This document shows positions 41,601 to 56,600 of a DNA stretch of 64,000 nucleotides, piece after piece. The notes beneath the pieces were generated by a model that was not told the DNA's origin, ran no database searches, and saw nothing but the letters and a program-made list of their open reading frames with translations. Each line of letters begins with the position of its first letter. Position 1 is the first letter of the stretch. This DNA is from Magicicada septendecula (Eukaryota > Arthropoda > Insecta > Hemiptera > Cicadidae): assembly GCA_034769895.1 (NCBI GenBank), contig CM068367.1, positions 90,110,399 to 90,174,398 of the forward strand, in the 5' to 3' direction. Both the position numbers and the translations under genes were made by a program.

Positions 41601-44600
41601 ATAATTGAACAGAGTTCAATTATTATACTATTATCATTAAATATAATTCAGAGTGTATACATCTATGTACCAATCACCATACAATAACACAATAAGAAAT
41701 AATAATGATAAACACTTTTTTAAAAAGGAATTATTTAATTTCAATACTAGTGTGGGGTTCTTTTTGATTTGCAGTGGACTGTATATTGTCAAAATAAATG
41801 GTTAAAAGGCTTTATTCCCATGTAATCAGCAATGCATAAAAATTAAGCGTTTACTGACCTTGTCCTTGTGCGTTGTAAATGTCCTGTTGTAAGCAACACT
41901 TTGGTGTTTTCTCGGCAGACCTTAACTTAACAATAATATTCCAACAAACGTTAAACACATAAATAAACACATGAAAAAAAAGCACAAAGTAAAATAACAA
42001 GAGCGTTGAATAGTCTTTCTATTCTTGCGGTATGCGGGTATAAACGAAAAGAACTGAACTGCACGATATACTGTACACTACAGGAAAGAAAAACGCTCTA
42101 ACTATGACTGCTGATTACAATGTGAATTGAACTTTGAAACAGGTAATGGGAGTGCATTCTATTAGAGATAATGAAATATAGATAGGGTGAGTTTAACTAT
42201 TGTTATGAAACAAAATATCTGACATACCGGCCCCTTTGAACCAACTGGTTCAACAAGAAACATTAAAAGAACATAAGAACAAATTTGATCCTTTGGAAGA
42301 GTATAATAAAACTAAATTATAAGGGGCAGTAGCCAATTGACTGATCGAGGATTTTAGTAAATGGGAAGACGGGATACCTTAACAGAAGGACGGGTCAAGG
42401 TTCCACCGGCAGTCTTCATGTTGACGACACGTACCACTCCATCATTCCCTGGAGATACGGAGATGACTCTCCCGAGCTTCCACTTGAGGGGTGGCAGGTT
42501 TGTTTCATGAATAACGACTAAATCTCCTATTTTGAGATTTTCTTGAGGTCTGATCCATTTGGACCGTTCTTGAAGTGTGTGGAGGTACTCCATTTGCCAT
42601 CTTTTCCAGAGATGTTGTGTGAAGGCTTGAACCAATTTCCAGCGTTTTATGTGATTAAGTGGTGCATTGGTTAGTTGAGGTTCGATCAGGGCATTAAGAG
42701 GTCCTCCAGTTAGAAAATGTCCTGGTGTAAGAGGTTGAAGATCTGAAGGGTCATTCGAGAGAGGAGCTATCGGCCTCGAATTAAGGATAGCTTCAACACG
42801 CACAACTAAGGTGGTAAATTCTTCGTACGTTAAAATGTGTTCACCTATGGCTCTGGTGAGATGATATTTTGCACCTTTAATGGCACGTTCCCAAAGTCCA
42901 CCTTGGTGAGGTGCACGCGGAGGAATGAAATGGAATGTGATACTGTTGTTCGTAGCAAAATCTTGCATCTCTGGTTGCTTCATGAGATCTTGAAAACATC
43001 TTTTGAGTGAAGAAGCAGCTCCTATGAAATTAGTCCCACAATCAGAGTACAGGTCTGATACAAGACCTCTCCTAGAGATGAATCTCGTAAGGGCTGCAAT
43101 GAAGGCGTCTGTAGTTAAATCAGTAACCACTTCCAAGTGTACAGCTTTTGTTGCAAAACAGATGAACAGACAGAGGTACACCTTTATAGGCTGTGTCCTG
43201 CGAAGTGTAAAAAACTTGACCGTGTAAGGGCCAGCATAATCAACTCCAGAAGCGTTGAAACAACGAGTAGGGGTAACACGACCGGCTGGTAGATCACCCA
43301 TGAGCGGAGACGTGTTTGTTGATTTTGCACGAAAACATCGTACGCATTTAAATATTCTTGAGCGTATAACACTGCGGGCGGATAGGATCCAAAAGCGTTG
43401 AGATAGTGTTGCTTGGAGGAACTGGGGACCAGCGTGCAGGTACATGCCATGATAGTAATCAATGAGTAAAAGAATAGCGACATGATTTTTTGGCAGAAGA
43501 ATAGGATGTTTGGCATTGTAAGTAAGCGCAGAGTTTTTCAGTCGACCTCCGACACGGACTATTCCTGCATCATCAATAAAGGGTGCTAGACGTTGGATGC
43601 GGTTTGAGCATGTCCTTTTCTTGGAGAGTAGATCTATGTCTTCTGCAAAGTGAAGTCTCTGAATGAGCCAGCAAATGCGGTTACAGGCGTTATTTAATTC
43701 AGTTACTGTAAATGATCCACTTATGGTGGTTTTAAAATTCAAACGGGTTATAAAGCGAAGGACATAAGCCATTACATGAAGAAGAGTCTTCCAAGAAGAA
43801 AACTTTGTAAGAAATCCAAATGTTGGGACTTCTTTTGTGGTCATCATAAGATTAAGCACATTTGGTTTCATTTCAGGAATAGACTCCTCCGAAATTGGAT
43901 GAAGGATAGATTGTGGCCAGGTCTGCGTTGATTTAGCGAGCCATGGTGGTCCTAGCCACCACTGATTATGTTTCATCAGAACCGTGGGTGTCAAGCCTCG
44001 AGAAGCACAATCAGCAGGATTGTCAACAGTTGAAACATATTTCCAGACGTGCGGTGAAACTAAGTCTTGTATTTGTGCCACACGATTAGCAACATACACC
44101 TTGAGACGAAAAGATAGAGTGCGTATCCAAGATAGAACTACTGTAGAGTCGCACCATGCTGAAATGTTGTCGATCTTGTGATGTTGTGAGAGCTGTTCTG
44201 TACAGTAATGTAGCAATTTGGCTAACATGTGCGCACCACAAAGTTCCAAGCGGTTAATAGTCACACGCTTCAGTGGAGCTACTCGTGATTTTGCGATCAG
44301 CAGTCGTATGTTGACATCTCCTTCTGCGTCTTCTGTGCACAGGAAGACACAAGCTGCATATCCGGATTCACTTCCATCTGAAAATCCATGAAGCTGGATA
44401 ATGACTGCAGTTGCTAAGGATATGAAACGTGGTATCCTTAGCTTTTCTATTTCTGGAAGTTCTTTCACGAATCGTGACCACTTCTCGGAAATATGATCAG
44501 GTAATGGAGAATCCCAATCTAAGCCTAAGGTCCATACATGCTGCATTAAGACTTTAGACCAAAAAACTATTGGGGATATCCAACCACAAGGGTCATAAAT

Positions 44601-47600
44601 CTGCGCAATTGATGAAAGTAAAGTTCTTTTTGTGTAATTACTTGAAGGTGTGTGCATCACATATGAAAAGACATCAATATCTGGGATCCATTTTAGCCCT
44701 AATACACTTGAAAATGGCTGTTCCGATGTGCGTAACATGAGGGGTGTCTCATGATTATCTTGCATGACATTTTCTAAGAGTTTAGGATGGTTTGAAGACC
44801 ACTTGCTCAGTTCGAATCCACCCTTTTTCAAAAGTAAAACAACATCCTCTTGAAGGTGGAGAGCTTCTTCCAGAGAATTGCTCCCTAATAGAGCATCATC
44901 AACATATATTTGCTGTTGGAGTGCTTCAGCAGCAAGTGGATGATTTTTTCCTTCGTCCATAATGAGCTGTTGTACTACTCTATTAGCAAGGTAAGGCGAG
45001 GACGTCATACCATAAGTGACAGTAGTCAATTGGTAGACCTTTAGCGGGACTGAAGTGTCTTCTCTCCAGTATATTAACTGAAAGATCTGATCATCTTCAT
45101 GGATGGATATCTGCCTAAACATTTGTTTGATATCACAAGAGAAAACAAATTTATGTTGACGAAAGCGAAGAATTATATCAGTAATGTCTTTGTGCAACTT
45201 TGGACCCTGATGTAGAATGTGGTTCAGTGAGACACCTGAAGAAGATGGTGCTGATGCATTGAAAACAACACGGATTTTCCTATCTTTAAAAACGCCATGA
45301 TGAGGCAAAAAGTAATGCGGCTTGTTCAGAGATGGCACAGATGTGCACAGTTTCATGTGCCCACATGCTAAGTAGTCATTCATAAAATTGACATACTTCT
45401 GTTTAAACTCAGGTTGAGATTCAAATTTGCGTTCCAGTGTATTAAACAGGCGTTTTGCCAAAGTTGTAGAGTCACCTAGTTGAGCAGGGTTTCCGCTGAA
45501 AGGCAAGTGACAAACATATCTGCCGGAGGCATCTCTCTTATGAGTAGAGACGAAGTGAGCTTCACATTTTTCATCTTGTGGATCGAGTTTTGTAGTGTGA
45601 GGTGGTTCCTCTATGGACCAAAAACGTTGCAATGTTGCGTGCAGATCACGATCATTCATCGATAAAAGAGTCACTAAGCCTGAGTAAGGATTAGACTTAA
45701 GTGAAACAGGTGTCGGACCAAGCACAACATAGCCAAAGATTGTATTGACAGCGTATGGCATATTCTTGCCGAGATTGATAAAGGTACCATTAAGAGTCAA
45801 TGCAAATAAATCTGCTCCAATCAGAAGGTCAACTGGACCCGGAACATCAAAAGTTGGATCCGCTAGCATATAACCTTTGAGTCGCTCTTTAATTTCTGGT
45901 GGGAGCTGAACACGAGGCAGATAGCATGATATTTTATTAAGAATCATGACTGGGTGAGATTTTGCTAAAATATTCCCACTGAGCGAAGACAATGTCACAA
46001 AGGTAAGTCCCTTCGTTTTCACTGGGGCTGTAGAGATGCCACTAAGTTCTGGAACATCTGTTTGAGAGCGGTACAAACACAACGTTTTTGCACAACTTTC
46101 TGAAATAATTGTTGTTTGGGATGCACTATCAAGCACAGCTCGTACAACTGCTGCATTTCCATTGGCAGATGTGATATGCACCAAAGCGGTTGCGAGTAAC
46201 ACAGTGTTATTCTGGTTGCAAGAAACACCTATCAAGGTAGTATCCTGGTGACACTCTGCAGAGTGGTTTTGCTTATTCATCGTCGTTTCAACAGAAGGGC
46301 ACAAGGTAAGTCTATTTGACTGAGTCAATTTTTGTTGCGGTTGTGCGGAGCGGTTCTCAACAAAAAAATGTAGTAGGCTATGGTGACGCCTATGACATAC
46401 ATTGCATGTGTGGACGGACTTACAGGTGACTAACTTATGTGTTCCAAAACAATTTTGACACAAGTTCTTATTTTTAACAAAAGCTTGTCTCTCTTGTACA
46501 GTAAGTGCGGAAAAATCTGCACATCTATATATGTTGTGTGAATTTGATGAACAGAAGATACAATGCTGAGTGTGAGTAGTGACCATCGCTATTTTGTGCG
46601 GTTTAAACTGGTTTGTATTCATTTTAAAGCCACTGATTTTTTGAGAGGTTTGAAGAGAAGGTTCATTTTTTGAGATGATATTAGTTAAACCCGCTGCCTC
46701 TTTGCAAGAACATTCATTTTCTAAGAATGTAATTACTTCTGTAATGGTAGGAACATTTTGTAAATTATCTCGCGAACGTTCAAGTTTGGTCCTGAATTCC
46801 GTGTCAAATCTACGCAAAATATATGAGGTCAACAACAAACTTTCACTAGCAATATCATGTCCTAGTGCTTTGAGCGCTTGATAATTTTCATTGTAGGTCG
46901 ACAGGAAATTCCTCATTTGTTTAACTGAAGGATTGTGCAATTGTGGTAACTCAAATATATTGTTTACATGAAGTGTTATCAACAATCTAGAATTTTGATA
47001 TCTTTTTAGCAAAGTTTGCCAGGCTATGGCATAGTTTGTATTAGTAACAGGCAACGATTTAATTAAATTTAGCGGCTCATCAGTCAAACAAGAAAGCAAG
47101 TATGTAAATTTCTCCACATTAGAAATGGTTTCATTTTTGTGCACTGCATTTTCAAACAGACTGTGAAAGGCTACCCATTTCTCAGGTTGTCCAGAAAATG
47201 TTCCCAAGTTTAAGCGAGGTAAATTTACGGTGGGAGTGGGTGCAACTAGTTGTGGTGCACCAGTGTGAGACTGATCCAAGGTTTCCTGCGGTTGCGATGG
47301 TAGAAGAGGAGCACACGAACTTTGTATAGATATATTTAAGTCTGATATAGAATCTTGTAATCTTGAAATCTGTTCATTATCCAGATCTTCTGGTAAAGGT
47401 GTTGTACTAAATAGTTTATTTATAAGCCTTTCAAATTCAGCATATTTATTTTCTGCGGTGGAACTAAGCAAACTAACTTTCCGTGTTTGCTGTTCAGTTA
47501 AATTACCTATACCAATAACCTCAAGAGCAACAATTTGCTTGTTAATATTATGAAGCCTACTCTCAATCAGTTCACATTGCTTCACAAAAGAAGAAAATCT

Positions 47601-50600
47601 CATTTTGGTAATTTATTAATACACTCGGTTTAAAAAACAGATTCAGATGTAAATAACAAAAGAGTTCTGAGTAAAAGTTGTAATTCACAATGTTCTTCCA
47701 CTATTCAGTAATTTCCAGTCCAAATAATTTTAATTTATTTATTTTTTTTATCACTCTAATACCAATAGCGTAGATGACAATAATAATGGTAATATGGTAA
47801 TAAAGGAATATGGCTACTGTATTTTAGAAACTAATACAGAGGTCGGTTTTGAAGAAACACACTACACTTCAGAACTATGCTTGCTAGATAAAACATGAAA
47901 TAACACACGCTGCACAATGAATCAATAAAACTATGCTTGCATGAAAAAACAAGAGAAAATCATAACAAAATGAAAAGAGCACTGAGTATTGGCAATACTT
48001 GCCAGTAGTAAATAATTTTTTTTTTTTTTTTTTTATTTAAGCGTTACAATAATTCAATAAACATAATAATAAAGAGCATAATAATTAATAAAAATCTTGC
48101 TTTCCAACGTGCTGGATTCTGAATGAAAGATGCTATCCGGCCCGGAGGACCAAAAATGTGGGGTTCTTTTTGATTTGCAGTGGACTGTATATTGTCAAAA
48201 TAAATGGTTAAAAGGCTTTATTCCCATGTAATCAGCAATGCATAAAAATTAAGCGTTTACTGACCTTGTCCTTGTGCGTTGTAAATGTCCTGTTGTAAGC
48301 AACACTTTGGTGTTTTCTCGGCAGACCTTAACTTAACAATAATATTCCAACAAACGTTAAACACATAAATAAACACATGAAAAAAAAGCACAAAGTAAAA
48401 TAACAAGAGCGTTGAATAGTCTTTCTATTCTTGCGGTATGCGGGTATAAACGAAAAGAACTGAACTGCACGATATACCGTACACTACAGGAAAGAAAAAC
48501 GCTCTAACTATGACTGCTGATTACAATGTGAATTGAACTTTGAAACAGGTAATGGGAGTGCATTCTATTAGAGATAATGAAATATAGATAGGGTGAGTTT
48601 AACTATTGTTATGAAACAAAATATCTGACAACTAGGATTGATGATTTTTGCTAACCGTAGTTAACCTCAAAAATCGTAAGAGTCAGACGAACATTTTTTA
48701 AATAAGTCTAAGTTTCGAATGGTGTCTAACCTAATAAGCAAAATATTTGTAAAGCATCGTAATTCGAGGTATGTTATTTTTATTCTGTAGCTCGAAAGGA
48801 TTCACCCTTGAGATATAAGAAATTTGAAGAAAAAAATAAGTTTTTAATTAGAGTCAACATTGCCAACCTGCTGGGTTACCAGAGAAATAAGCCAGGTCAA
48901 TTGTAATCATTAAATAATTGTTTAGTTGTATGAATATCCTTAGAAAAGCACACAGTGAGTAATAAAACAATAATATCTCAATTAAAAAATGTTGTACTAA
49001 CTTATTGAAGTAATTTTTATGAAATTTGTATTGTTTAAAAGGGTTGTAAATTCAAGCCACTCAAACAGTTACGTTGGCAACATGGACTTGTGAAGCGCCA
49101 ACCATTCAAATTTACAAACAATAACAAGAGAATAGTTATTGAAATAAATTAATTGCATGATAAAGTCAAGTGAACAATTTAACAATATTAAATAAAATTA
49201 TTTCGTTTATTCATTTCTAATATAATTTTATGGAATAACAACGTAGATTCCATATGGCGCCCAAATAACCCAAAACTAAGCTCACTTACTTTTAAACAGT
49301 GCTAATCGACTGTTTTGACTGATCAGTTGTTTTATGACATACCAAGACAATTTGGACAACCAGTTCAGACAGACATAATCTACCAGTTCTACACCAAAGG
49401 TACGTGCAAGTTGTAATTGTGTTATAAACTAGTCAAAACAACATTATTACAGTACAACTACAATTTAGATCAACGGAATTGTGACGTAACGTCAAGAGGA
49501 TTCCACAGTGCTACTGAAGAAATTAAAACAGATTACAATAATTAAACAATTATATAAAAATAATTAAAACAAAAAACAAGATTTAAATAAATCGATAACT
49601 AAAAATAATTATTAAAAAAAATAAATATAACAAGATTTTAATAAAGGGTACGCAGTCGGCACACTTACAATATATAGTGTATAGTTTTTGACTTAGAAAA
49701 TGGCACAAGTGTTGGAAGTCTATATCAAGAAGTTGTAAAAATTTTATTCATTAAAATCTCATATTTTTACTAGAATAAATTATCATAGTCAAGTCTATAA
49801 AATATCATAGAACTAGTAAAAATTATTGTATGTACAAATAGTTCACAATAAGATATTCCCACTTTTCCTTCATTTTTTGTTTCCTTCAGTTTCAGATTGA
49901 TGAGTGTTGTTTTCCAAGTTCCACTTGTCTGTTCCGACTTGCACCCTGTTTGTTTCTTCTGACTTCAACAGTCATTGTTCATTTTGTTTGTTCTGTCTTT
50001 CAGGTATGCCCATCTAGGAAGTGTCCCCTGTTAATTTCATTACTATGATGAGTCTTTATATTTAATTTCCCTCATATGTACTTACTGTGCTTTATTTTGT
50101 TGCAGATTATTAGTAGAAAGGCTACTTAATACATCCTTAGTACCATATCAGTTAAATCCTGAGGAAAGAATGAAGAAACTATATCACTTGCTTGGTACGG
50201 TAGATGAAAATGCGACGAAAGCATTTATTGAAATGCAGAAACACCAGCTAGCGTAAGTGTCATTAGCTGTGTTTAGAAACTTTGTTCTGAAAAAAAAACC
50301 CTAATTAAAAGTAACTGGATTTTTTGCAGTTATTTTTTTTTTTAATCACGATTTCTTTTATACAATTAAAATATTCATTGTGACTTATAAAGTCCCAATA
50401 CATATGAATTCAGTGACAGTAAGAAATTAAGTGTGAAATTGATATACAATTTTCAAGTAAATATATTAATTTGTAAATGTAAATTCATCAGTATTAACAT
50501 TTGTTGCATTTTAAATAAAAATTCAGTCAATTCTGTATTTTTATATAATATTTGCCATATGCCTGAGACATAATGTTCTTGAAGTTTGTAAATAGTAAAA

Positions 50601-53600
50601 CATGCATATAAGATTCACCAAAGTTCTTAGTTCTTAGTTCTTAAATATAAACTAGTGTATACTGAGTGTGTGATTTCACAAATGATTATTTCAAAGGATG
50701 TCCGCTCACTTTTCTCAGAATAACAAACACCACTGTGATATTTTAATCTATACACATTTTCAGCATCTTTTATTTACCGTAATGTGTTCAAGTATTGAAA
50801 TTGTTGTAACGTTCTAATTTTTGCACATCACTTTTTGAGCCCATTCCATGTCGTATGGCCCTGTATCTAAAAAAATGTGTTTTTCAAACAATACTCAAAA
50901 GATCATTAATACATATAAATTTATTATTGTGTTTGTTTTTCTGTTTGAGGTAGATAATGTTATACTTAAAACTATACAGACCAAAATGAAATACTATGTT
51001 TCTCAAGAACTTAGTCTTTGAAGTCTAGGACTCAGTCATTTTATCTTGTATAATGTCTTCCTTAAGGATCTCATTGAGCAGCCATTCATCAGCCCTATAA
51101 ATGTATAAAATGTTTTGTCTTTCTTAACAGTCTTAAATTCAAAGGTTCATTTTCAAAGATGAAGAAGAAGAGGTTGTCAGCAGTACTTCACCTTATGTTT
51201 TGGTACAGTTAGTAAAGCTACTACTTATGTAACTTCTACTAACTTTGCTTTTTTCTGCTAACTTGAAGTAAACATTTTCTCCAAGTGAATAGAGATTATT
51301 CAGAATCAGATGAATATAAGCGTAAAAGAAAGATTGATATTTAGAAAATTTTTTGGAATAACATTAACATTGTAGTTGAGAACATTATATGAAAATTGGT
51401 ACAAATTGATTGACAAATTATGCATGCAGAACATAACATGAAATTTTAGAACTTCTACTCTCATATATAACTCAGAATTGAAGTAACAATGTGTGGTGAA
51501 AATTTCATTTAAAAACTTTTTTTCAGCACTTCAGAAAAATTGATCTTTTACATATTGCTAAATCGTGTAAATAACAGATACAAGTGTATTTATGATAACG
51601 CTCTATGATTATAGAATACTTGTACAAAATGAGGGCTTATGCACCATATACTGGTTCTGCATGACTCAAAAAAAAGGACAAATTATATTAACACAAATGC
51701 TGTCTTGAAAGTTGTGAGAAAAACTTTAACTGTTGACATAATATTTAGTCGTGAGATGAAAATGCACAAAAAAAAAGCTTTGTGCAGACTTTGTGAGATT
51801 TGTGGGTGTTGTAAGCAAGGGTTGTTCTTAATACTGACTGCATGATTTGTTGACAGGGTTCGGAGATCAGTTGCAGAATGGCTAGAAGTTCATAGAAGAC
51901 CTCAGTCAACGGAACGTGACAAAGAATTAGCTGCCCGTGTTGTAACACTGTCTAGGTTTCTACCTGAACCATTGAAGTCGCAGGAATTTCTAGCTAAATT
52001 TTCAGCAAATCTACTACGGGACAACACTCTCATGCTTGGTAATTTTTAAGTAACAATTAATATTAAATTTACGTAACTTTTATGTATAAGTTTCATTAAA
52101 TCTATTTTTCTCAGATACATTAATTTTTTTAGTGTAACATGTGTGTTAAAGTATACCATTAAGTATACTCTCTGACTTGATTCTGATCAGTAAAACACAT
52201 TGTGTAGTTGACCACATAATTTTTTATATTTCTTTGTTTCACATTTCTGTATACCGTATTTTCGCGTGTATAATGCACATCCACATTTGTAATGAAAAAC
52301 AGTTTAAAAAATTAAGTATAACGTAGAAAAATATATATTGTTTCAATATTAAATATGCTGTGTAAAAAGCGTTTTATACAAAATAGTAGAAAAAATGTAC
52401 TTACCATGCTTATTTATTTGTAAAAACAAAACAGAATTATTAAACTCACATAAAATTTAAAACGACTTAAAACTTACACAAGTCATAGTGTTTGTTTAGC
52501 TTGATATTATTTTAGTTTTCACATAACTATAAAACTAATAATACTCACATAACACTTGCACTTATTAATTTCCTTCATCCGTTTCTGAAGAAAGCAGTAT
52601 TGCATTACTCTCCTCTTATGATTCTTCTGATGCACTGTCATCCCAAAGTGCACACTCTTCGGTACCATCCAGCTTATTCGAAATACCACATTTCGTAAAA
52701 CTTTTTCAACTGTTTTACATTTTACTGCTTTCCAGGCATTTACAATCCATTCTAATACTAGTGAAACTGGAGGTCTTTACAGTTTTCCCGACAATGTGTA
52801 TGCATGGTCACCATCGCACATCCATTGCATATAAAGTTTTCTAAAATTTCCCTTTAAAGCTTTATTAACAGACACATCTAAAGGCTGAATTGCGAATGTT
52901 AAAAGCCACCAGGAGCCACTGCCAAAACTGTTTTTGTTTCTTGATGCCTAGCTTTTAGTTGGTCTATCAAATGCACTTTGAAGCTGTCCAAAACTAACAA
53001 GTTGTTCTTCTTTAAAAGAGCACCAGGCCTGTGGTTCTAAACTGTATCAGTCTAGTTTAAAATAAGCTTTTTTTCCATCCACCCTTTCTCCTGGAAGCGA
53101 ACGATTACATCCTTTGGAAAGTTTTCTTTATACCATTTTCTCTTTAGAACCACATCTGGTTAACTTGTGTCCGTCGGCTGTAATCGATAGCATAACTGTG
53201 TGCCTTTGTTTGTCGTGTCCCGTTATCTGACTGGCACAGATCTCGCAACCTTTTTCATCAGTACTCGTAGACAGTGGCATAACCCAGAAGACAGGACACT
53301 GATCTGAATTCCCAATTTGACACAAATCGAAATTGTTTGTATGCCTCGTTTGTAGAATAAATTGATGAAACTCGATAATTTTATTTTTGTATTCTTGAGG
53401 TAAACATTGAGCGAGAGTAGTTTTTCTTCGAATCGAAAGACCGTGCCTACAATGAAACTGTACACATCAACCAAGACTGGCACGAAATTGGGTATTGTCT
53501 ATTTGTAGTTGAGTGATTTTCCTAGCGTTAATCTGTACCATTTCAGTAGTAACAGCTGTAAAGGTCCTCGCCTTTTACCCTTTTAACTGAATAATACACT

Positions 53601-56600
53601 CATCATAAAATACTCACCACTGCCAGAATTTTACTTACCGTCACAGTCCCCATAAAACATACCTTATTAAATTACCCAGGTCGCCACGATATTTTATGGT
53701 TCAATATCGAAACCTTTGCACTCTTGCCCTTATAAAAGTCCCGCTATCTAACTACCCTTAAATATCAGAAAAATCCCAAAGAACGTTAGGCGAGGTTTTC
53801 AGCACAGAATAGGAAATGGTTATGGCGTAATAACTTAATTTAACACATTTTTATATCCCTAAACAAACTTGATTTTATTTTATTAAGTAGCCTACAGCTG
53901 AAAAACATGAATTTGTTCAAACACCAATTTTATCAACTAATTATTTTATAGGAACCAGTACTTCTAATCATGATTTCTCCCATTGAATATATAGCTTTTA
54001 CCCCCTTTATAGTATTCTCATTAATTCTTTTATAAATCTAAATTTGTATAGTTTGTTAACTGATATCAGATTGTTACGGAGTCACTTTGATATATATTTG
54101 TTACTTAACTGGCATGTGTTCCAGTTGTTACCCGATCACTAGTATTTCACTGTCACATTAGCCACATCACACAGAACTGTTCTAACTGCACAAATTAACG
54201 TATTCGTTAATTGTCTCGATCTCCCACTTTTTATAAGATTCGCAGTGTTGCAAACTGGTCAGTAAAAGTCAGTATTTTTGAGCAAGTCAGTAAAAAGCCA
54301 GTATTTTTTAAATTGGTCAGTAAAGTCAGTTTTTTAAAGCAGAATTTAGTGGTTCTTAAGAAAGGGTTTTTACTCGATACCGGCAATTCATTTTTTTTTA
54401 TTTTCTTACTTTCTAACATGATAATTAAAAATTTTGTTGTCAGAAATAAATAATTAAGATTAGGTATGAAAAGCAGATTGTGAGATTGGTTTAAGACTCC
54501 TAGAACAGTGGCCAGCAGTCACGAAGTATTTCATGGTATTTGTGCCAAAATATAAAAGTGATTTAATGATATCATCCAAATACAAGAACATTGTTAGTCT
54601 TCTGAAAGTTAACACAATGAAAGTGGAAATAAACTTTGCTTGCTCCAGTGCTCACATATTTTCACAGTTTACTGGTCACTTTCAGAAAGAAGAACCTTTG
54701 ATTCACCTTCTGTATGATCACCTCAAAACTCTAACAAGCAGACTAATGACTCGTATATGTCATTCTGAGGTTATCTTCTTGTTAGATTCCTTGAATGATG
54801 AGAAAAGTTTTCTTCCTCTTAAAGAAGTAAACTGTGGATTAGATGTAAAAGAATTACAAATGTTACCAGAAAAGGACAAACTTGCATTTCTGCTCCAAGC
54901 AAAAAAGCATTTCATTGCTAGTTGTAAACACATTTTTACCAAGTCTTCCTTGACGTCAATACCTTTATTGAAGCATTTTGAATGTTTGATCCCATCCGAA
55001 AGAACAAAAGACAATAGTTGGAAGTCCATCGTTGAAGTGGCAAAAGCATTGCCTATTGATCTGAACATAGCCTCCCTTATTGATGAATGGAAGTTACTGA
55101 GTTTGGAAGAAGATGAGCTCCATAGCAAGAGCAATCGCATTGATGTTTACTGGAACCAGTTTTTTAAGAAAACTGATAAGGCAGGTGAGATGAAGTACCC
55201 ACTTGTTTCTAAGGTTGTCAAAGCAGCTTTATCTCTTTCTCATGGTTCAGCAGATGTGGAAATAGGCTTCTCAAGCTCACAGAGAGTTATGATCTCTGAT
55301 CGGGCAAGTATGTCTGAAAGAACTCTGGATGCCTATCTTCACGTTAAGATAAGTTTGCGCGTTGCATAAACTCTATGATGGAAAAGTACATTTGGTTCAT
55401 ATAAACAAAGAGCTCTTGAATCTCGCTCAGTCAGCCTATATACATCATAGGCAGTACCTAGAAGAACAACGTTTAAAGAAAGAACAGGAAAAGAAAGAAG
55501 AAGAAGCTAAGGAGAAAGACCGTATTGCCGAATACGAATTAGAGAAAAAACTCTCAGCTGAGAGAAAAGGTATTGATGATAAAGAAGTAGTATTAAAACA
55601 ACTGAAAAGTGATGAAGAAGAGAAAAGAAAAGTAGCTGATACTCTTTTAAAAGATGCAAATGAAAGATTAAAGCAGGCTATTAAAAATAAGGATCTTGTT
55701 GCGGCTAATGTTGCACAGGCAATCCTGGAAAGTGCTCAGAAAGTTAAAGAAGAAGCTGACATAAAAAGACATGATGCGGAAAAAATTCAGAAAAATGTTG
55801 AGAAAAGAAAATCTTCACTAATTACTTCATTTTTCAATAAAAAACCCAAGCAATGAGTTTCAATTACAATTCTTAAGCAGACTGATCATAGAGTACCAAG
55901 GATATTTAACGTTCTCTTGGTATGTACAGTCTCAAACTAAAATAATGCCGTTGTATGTTAGATTTTGTTTTACAGCTGCTCAGTGGGGAGAAGGGTGGCC
56001 AATTATAAAAAATATGTTTTAAACTGTCTCTAATTACTTGTAAATTAATGTTAATATGGTCGATGGAGGTCAGTAATTAAGGTCAGTTATTTTATCTTAG
56101 GTCAGTAAGAAGTCAGTATTTCAGTGATTTTAGTCAGTAAAATCAGTAATTTAGACCTCAAAACCAGTTTGCAGCCCTGGATTCGGTAGGCTTAGGCTAC
56201 TGTATTCGCTTTGGCGTACCGAAATTTCCGAGGCCACTGTATAAAGTTTTACTTATACATGCACTGCTCTCCACTGCTATCTGATGATAACTCTGGTGAT
56301 AGACTGCATACTGTAATTCACAAAAAGCCTGCTGCTGGGGCAGTTACGCAATGCGTCTAGACTGTTGTTTAGACTAACAGTGTATGTTGTACTGGGGCTC
56401 CTCACAGGTGAAAGTTAACAATTTATTAATTAGTGAATTAAATACTGATTAAAACTGAATTGCTAAAATAAAATTAAACTGGGGTAGCGCACAATTCTGT
56501 ACCGTTACAATACCCCCCCCCATAAGAGGTTGAAGGCCGAAGCGTTCAAACTCTTATTGCCTAAAACCTAAGAGGATCAGTGAGGATATGGCGCCACAAA

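Larger units (their letters stand above)
41751..48630 (-). mobile_element. Intact BEL/Pao LTR retrotransposon, recent
   Basis: 6880 bp bounded by two 474-bp LTRs (41751-42224 and 48157-48630) that start TG and end CA. I find a single difference between them (T/C in 'gatata[t/c]tgtacac' versus 'gatataccgtacac'). The 5-bp direct repeat ACTAG flanks the element (41746-41750, 48631-48635). A single uninterrupted polyprotein of 1749 codons lies between. Together these indicate a recent insertion and a copy that may still be competent. It sits antisense in Pds5 intron 6. Confidence 0.97.
53557..56509 (-). repeat. 3' LTR of the pol-less element, split by hAT
   Basis: Without the hAT insertion (54243-56179) and its 6-bp duplication it is about 1010 bp and almost identical to the right LTR, which has an extra stretch of about 22 bp near 60716-60740. 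Confidence 0.9.

Noticed and set aside
43003-46881. Short + strand and offset frames within the BEL/Pao polyprotein
   Set aside because: Shadows of the 1749-codon frame.
53128-53483. Independent minus-strand genes of 65-86 codons
   Set aside because: They are frame-shifted pieces of the degraded pogo-like transposase ([16 protein letters not shown]).
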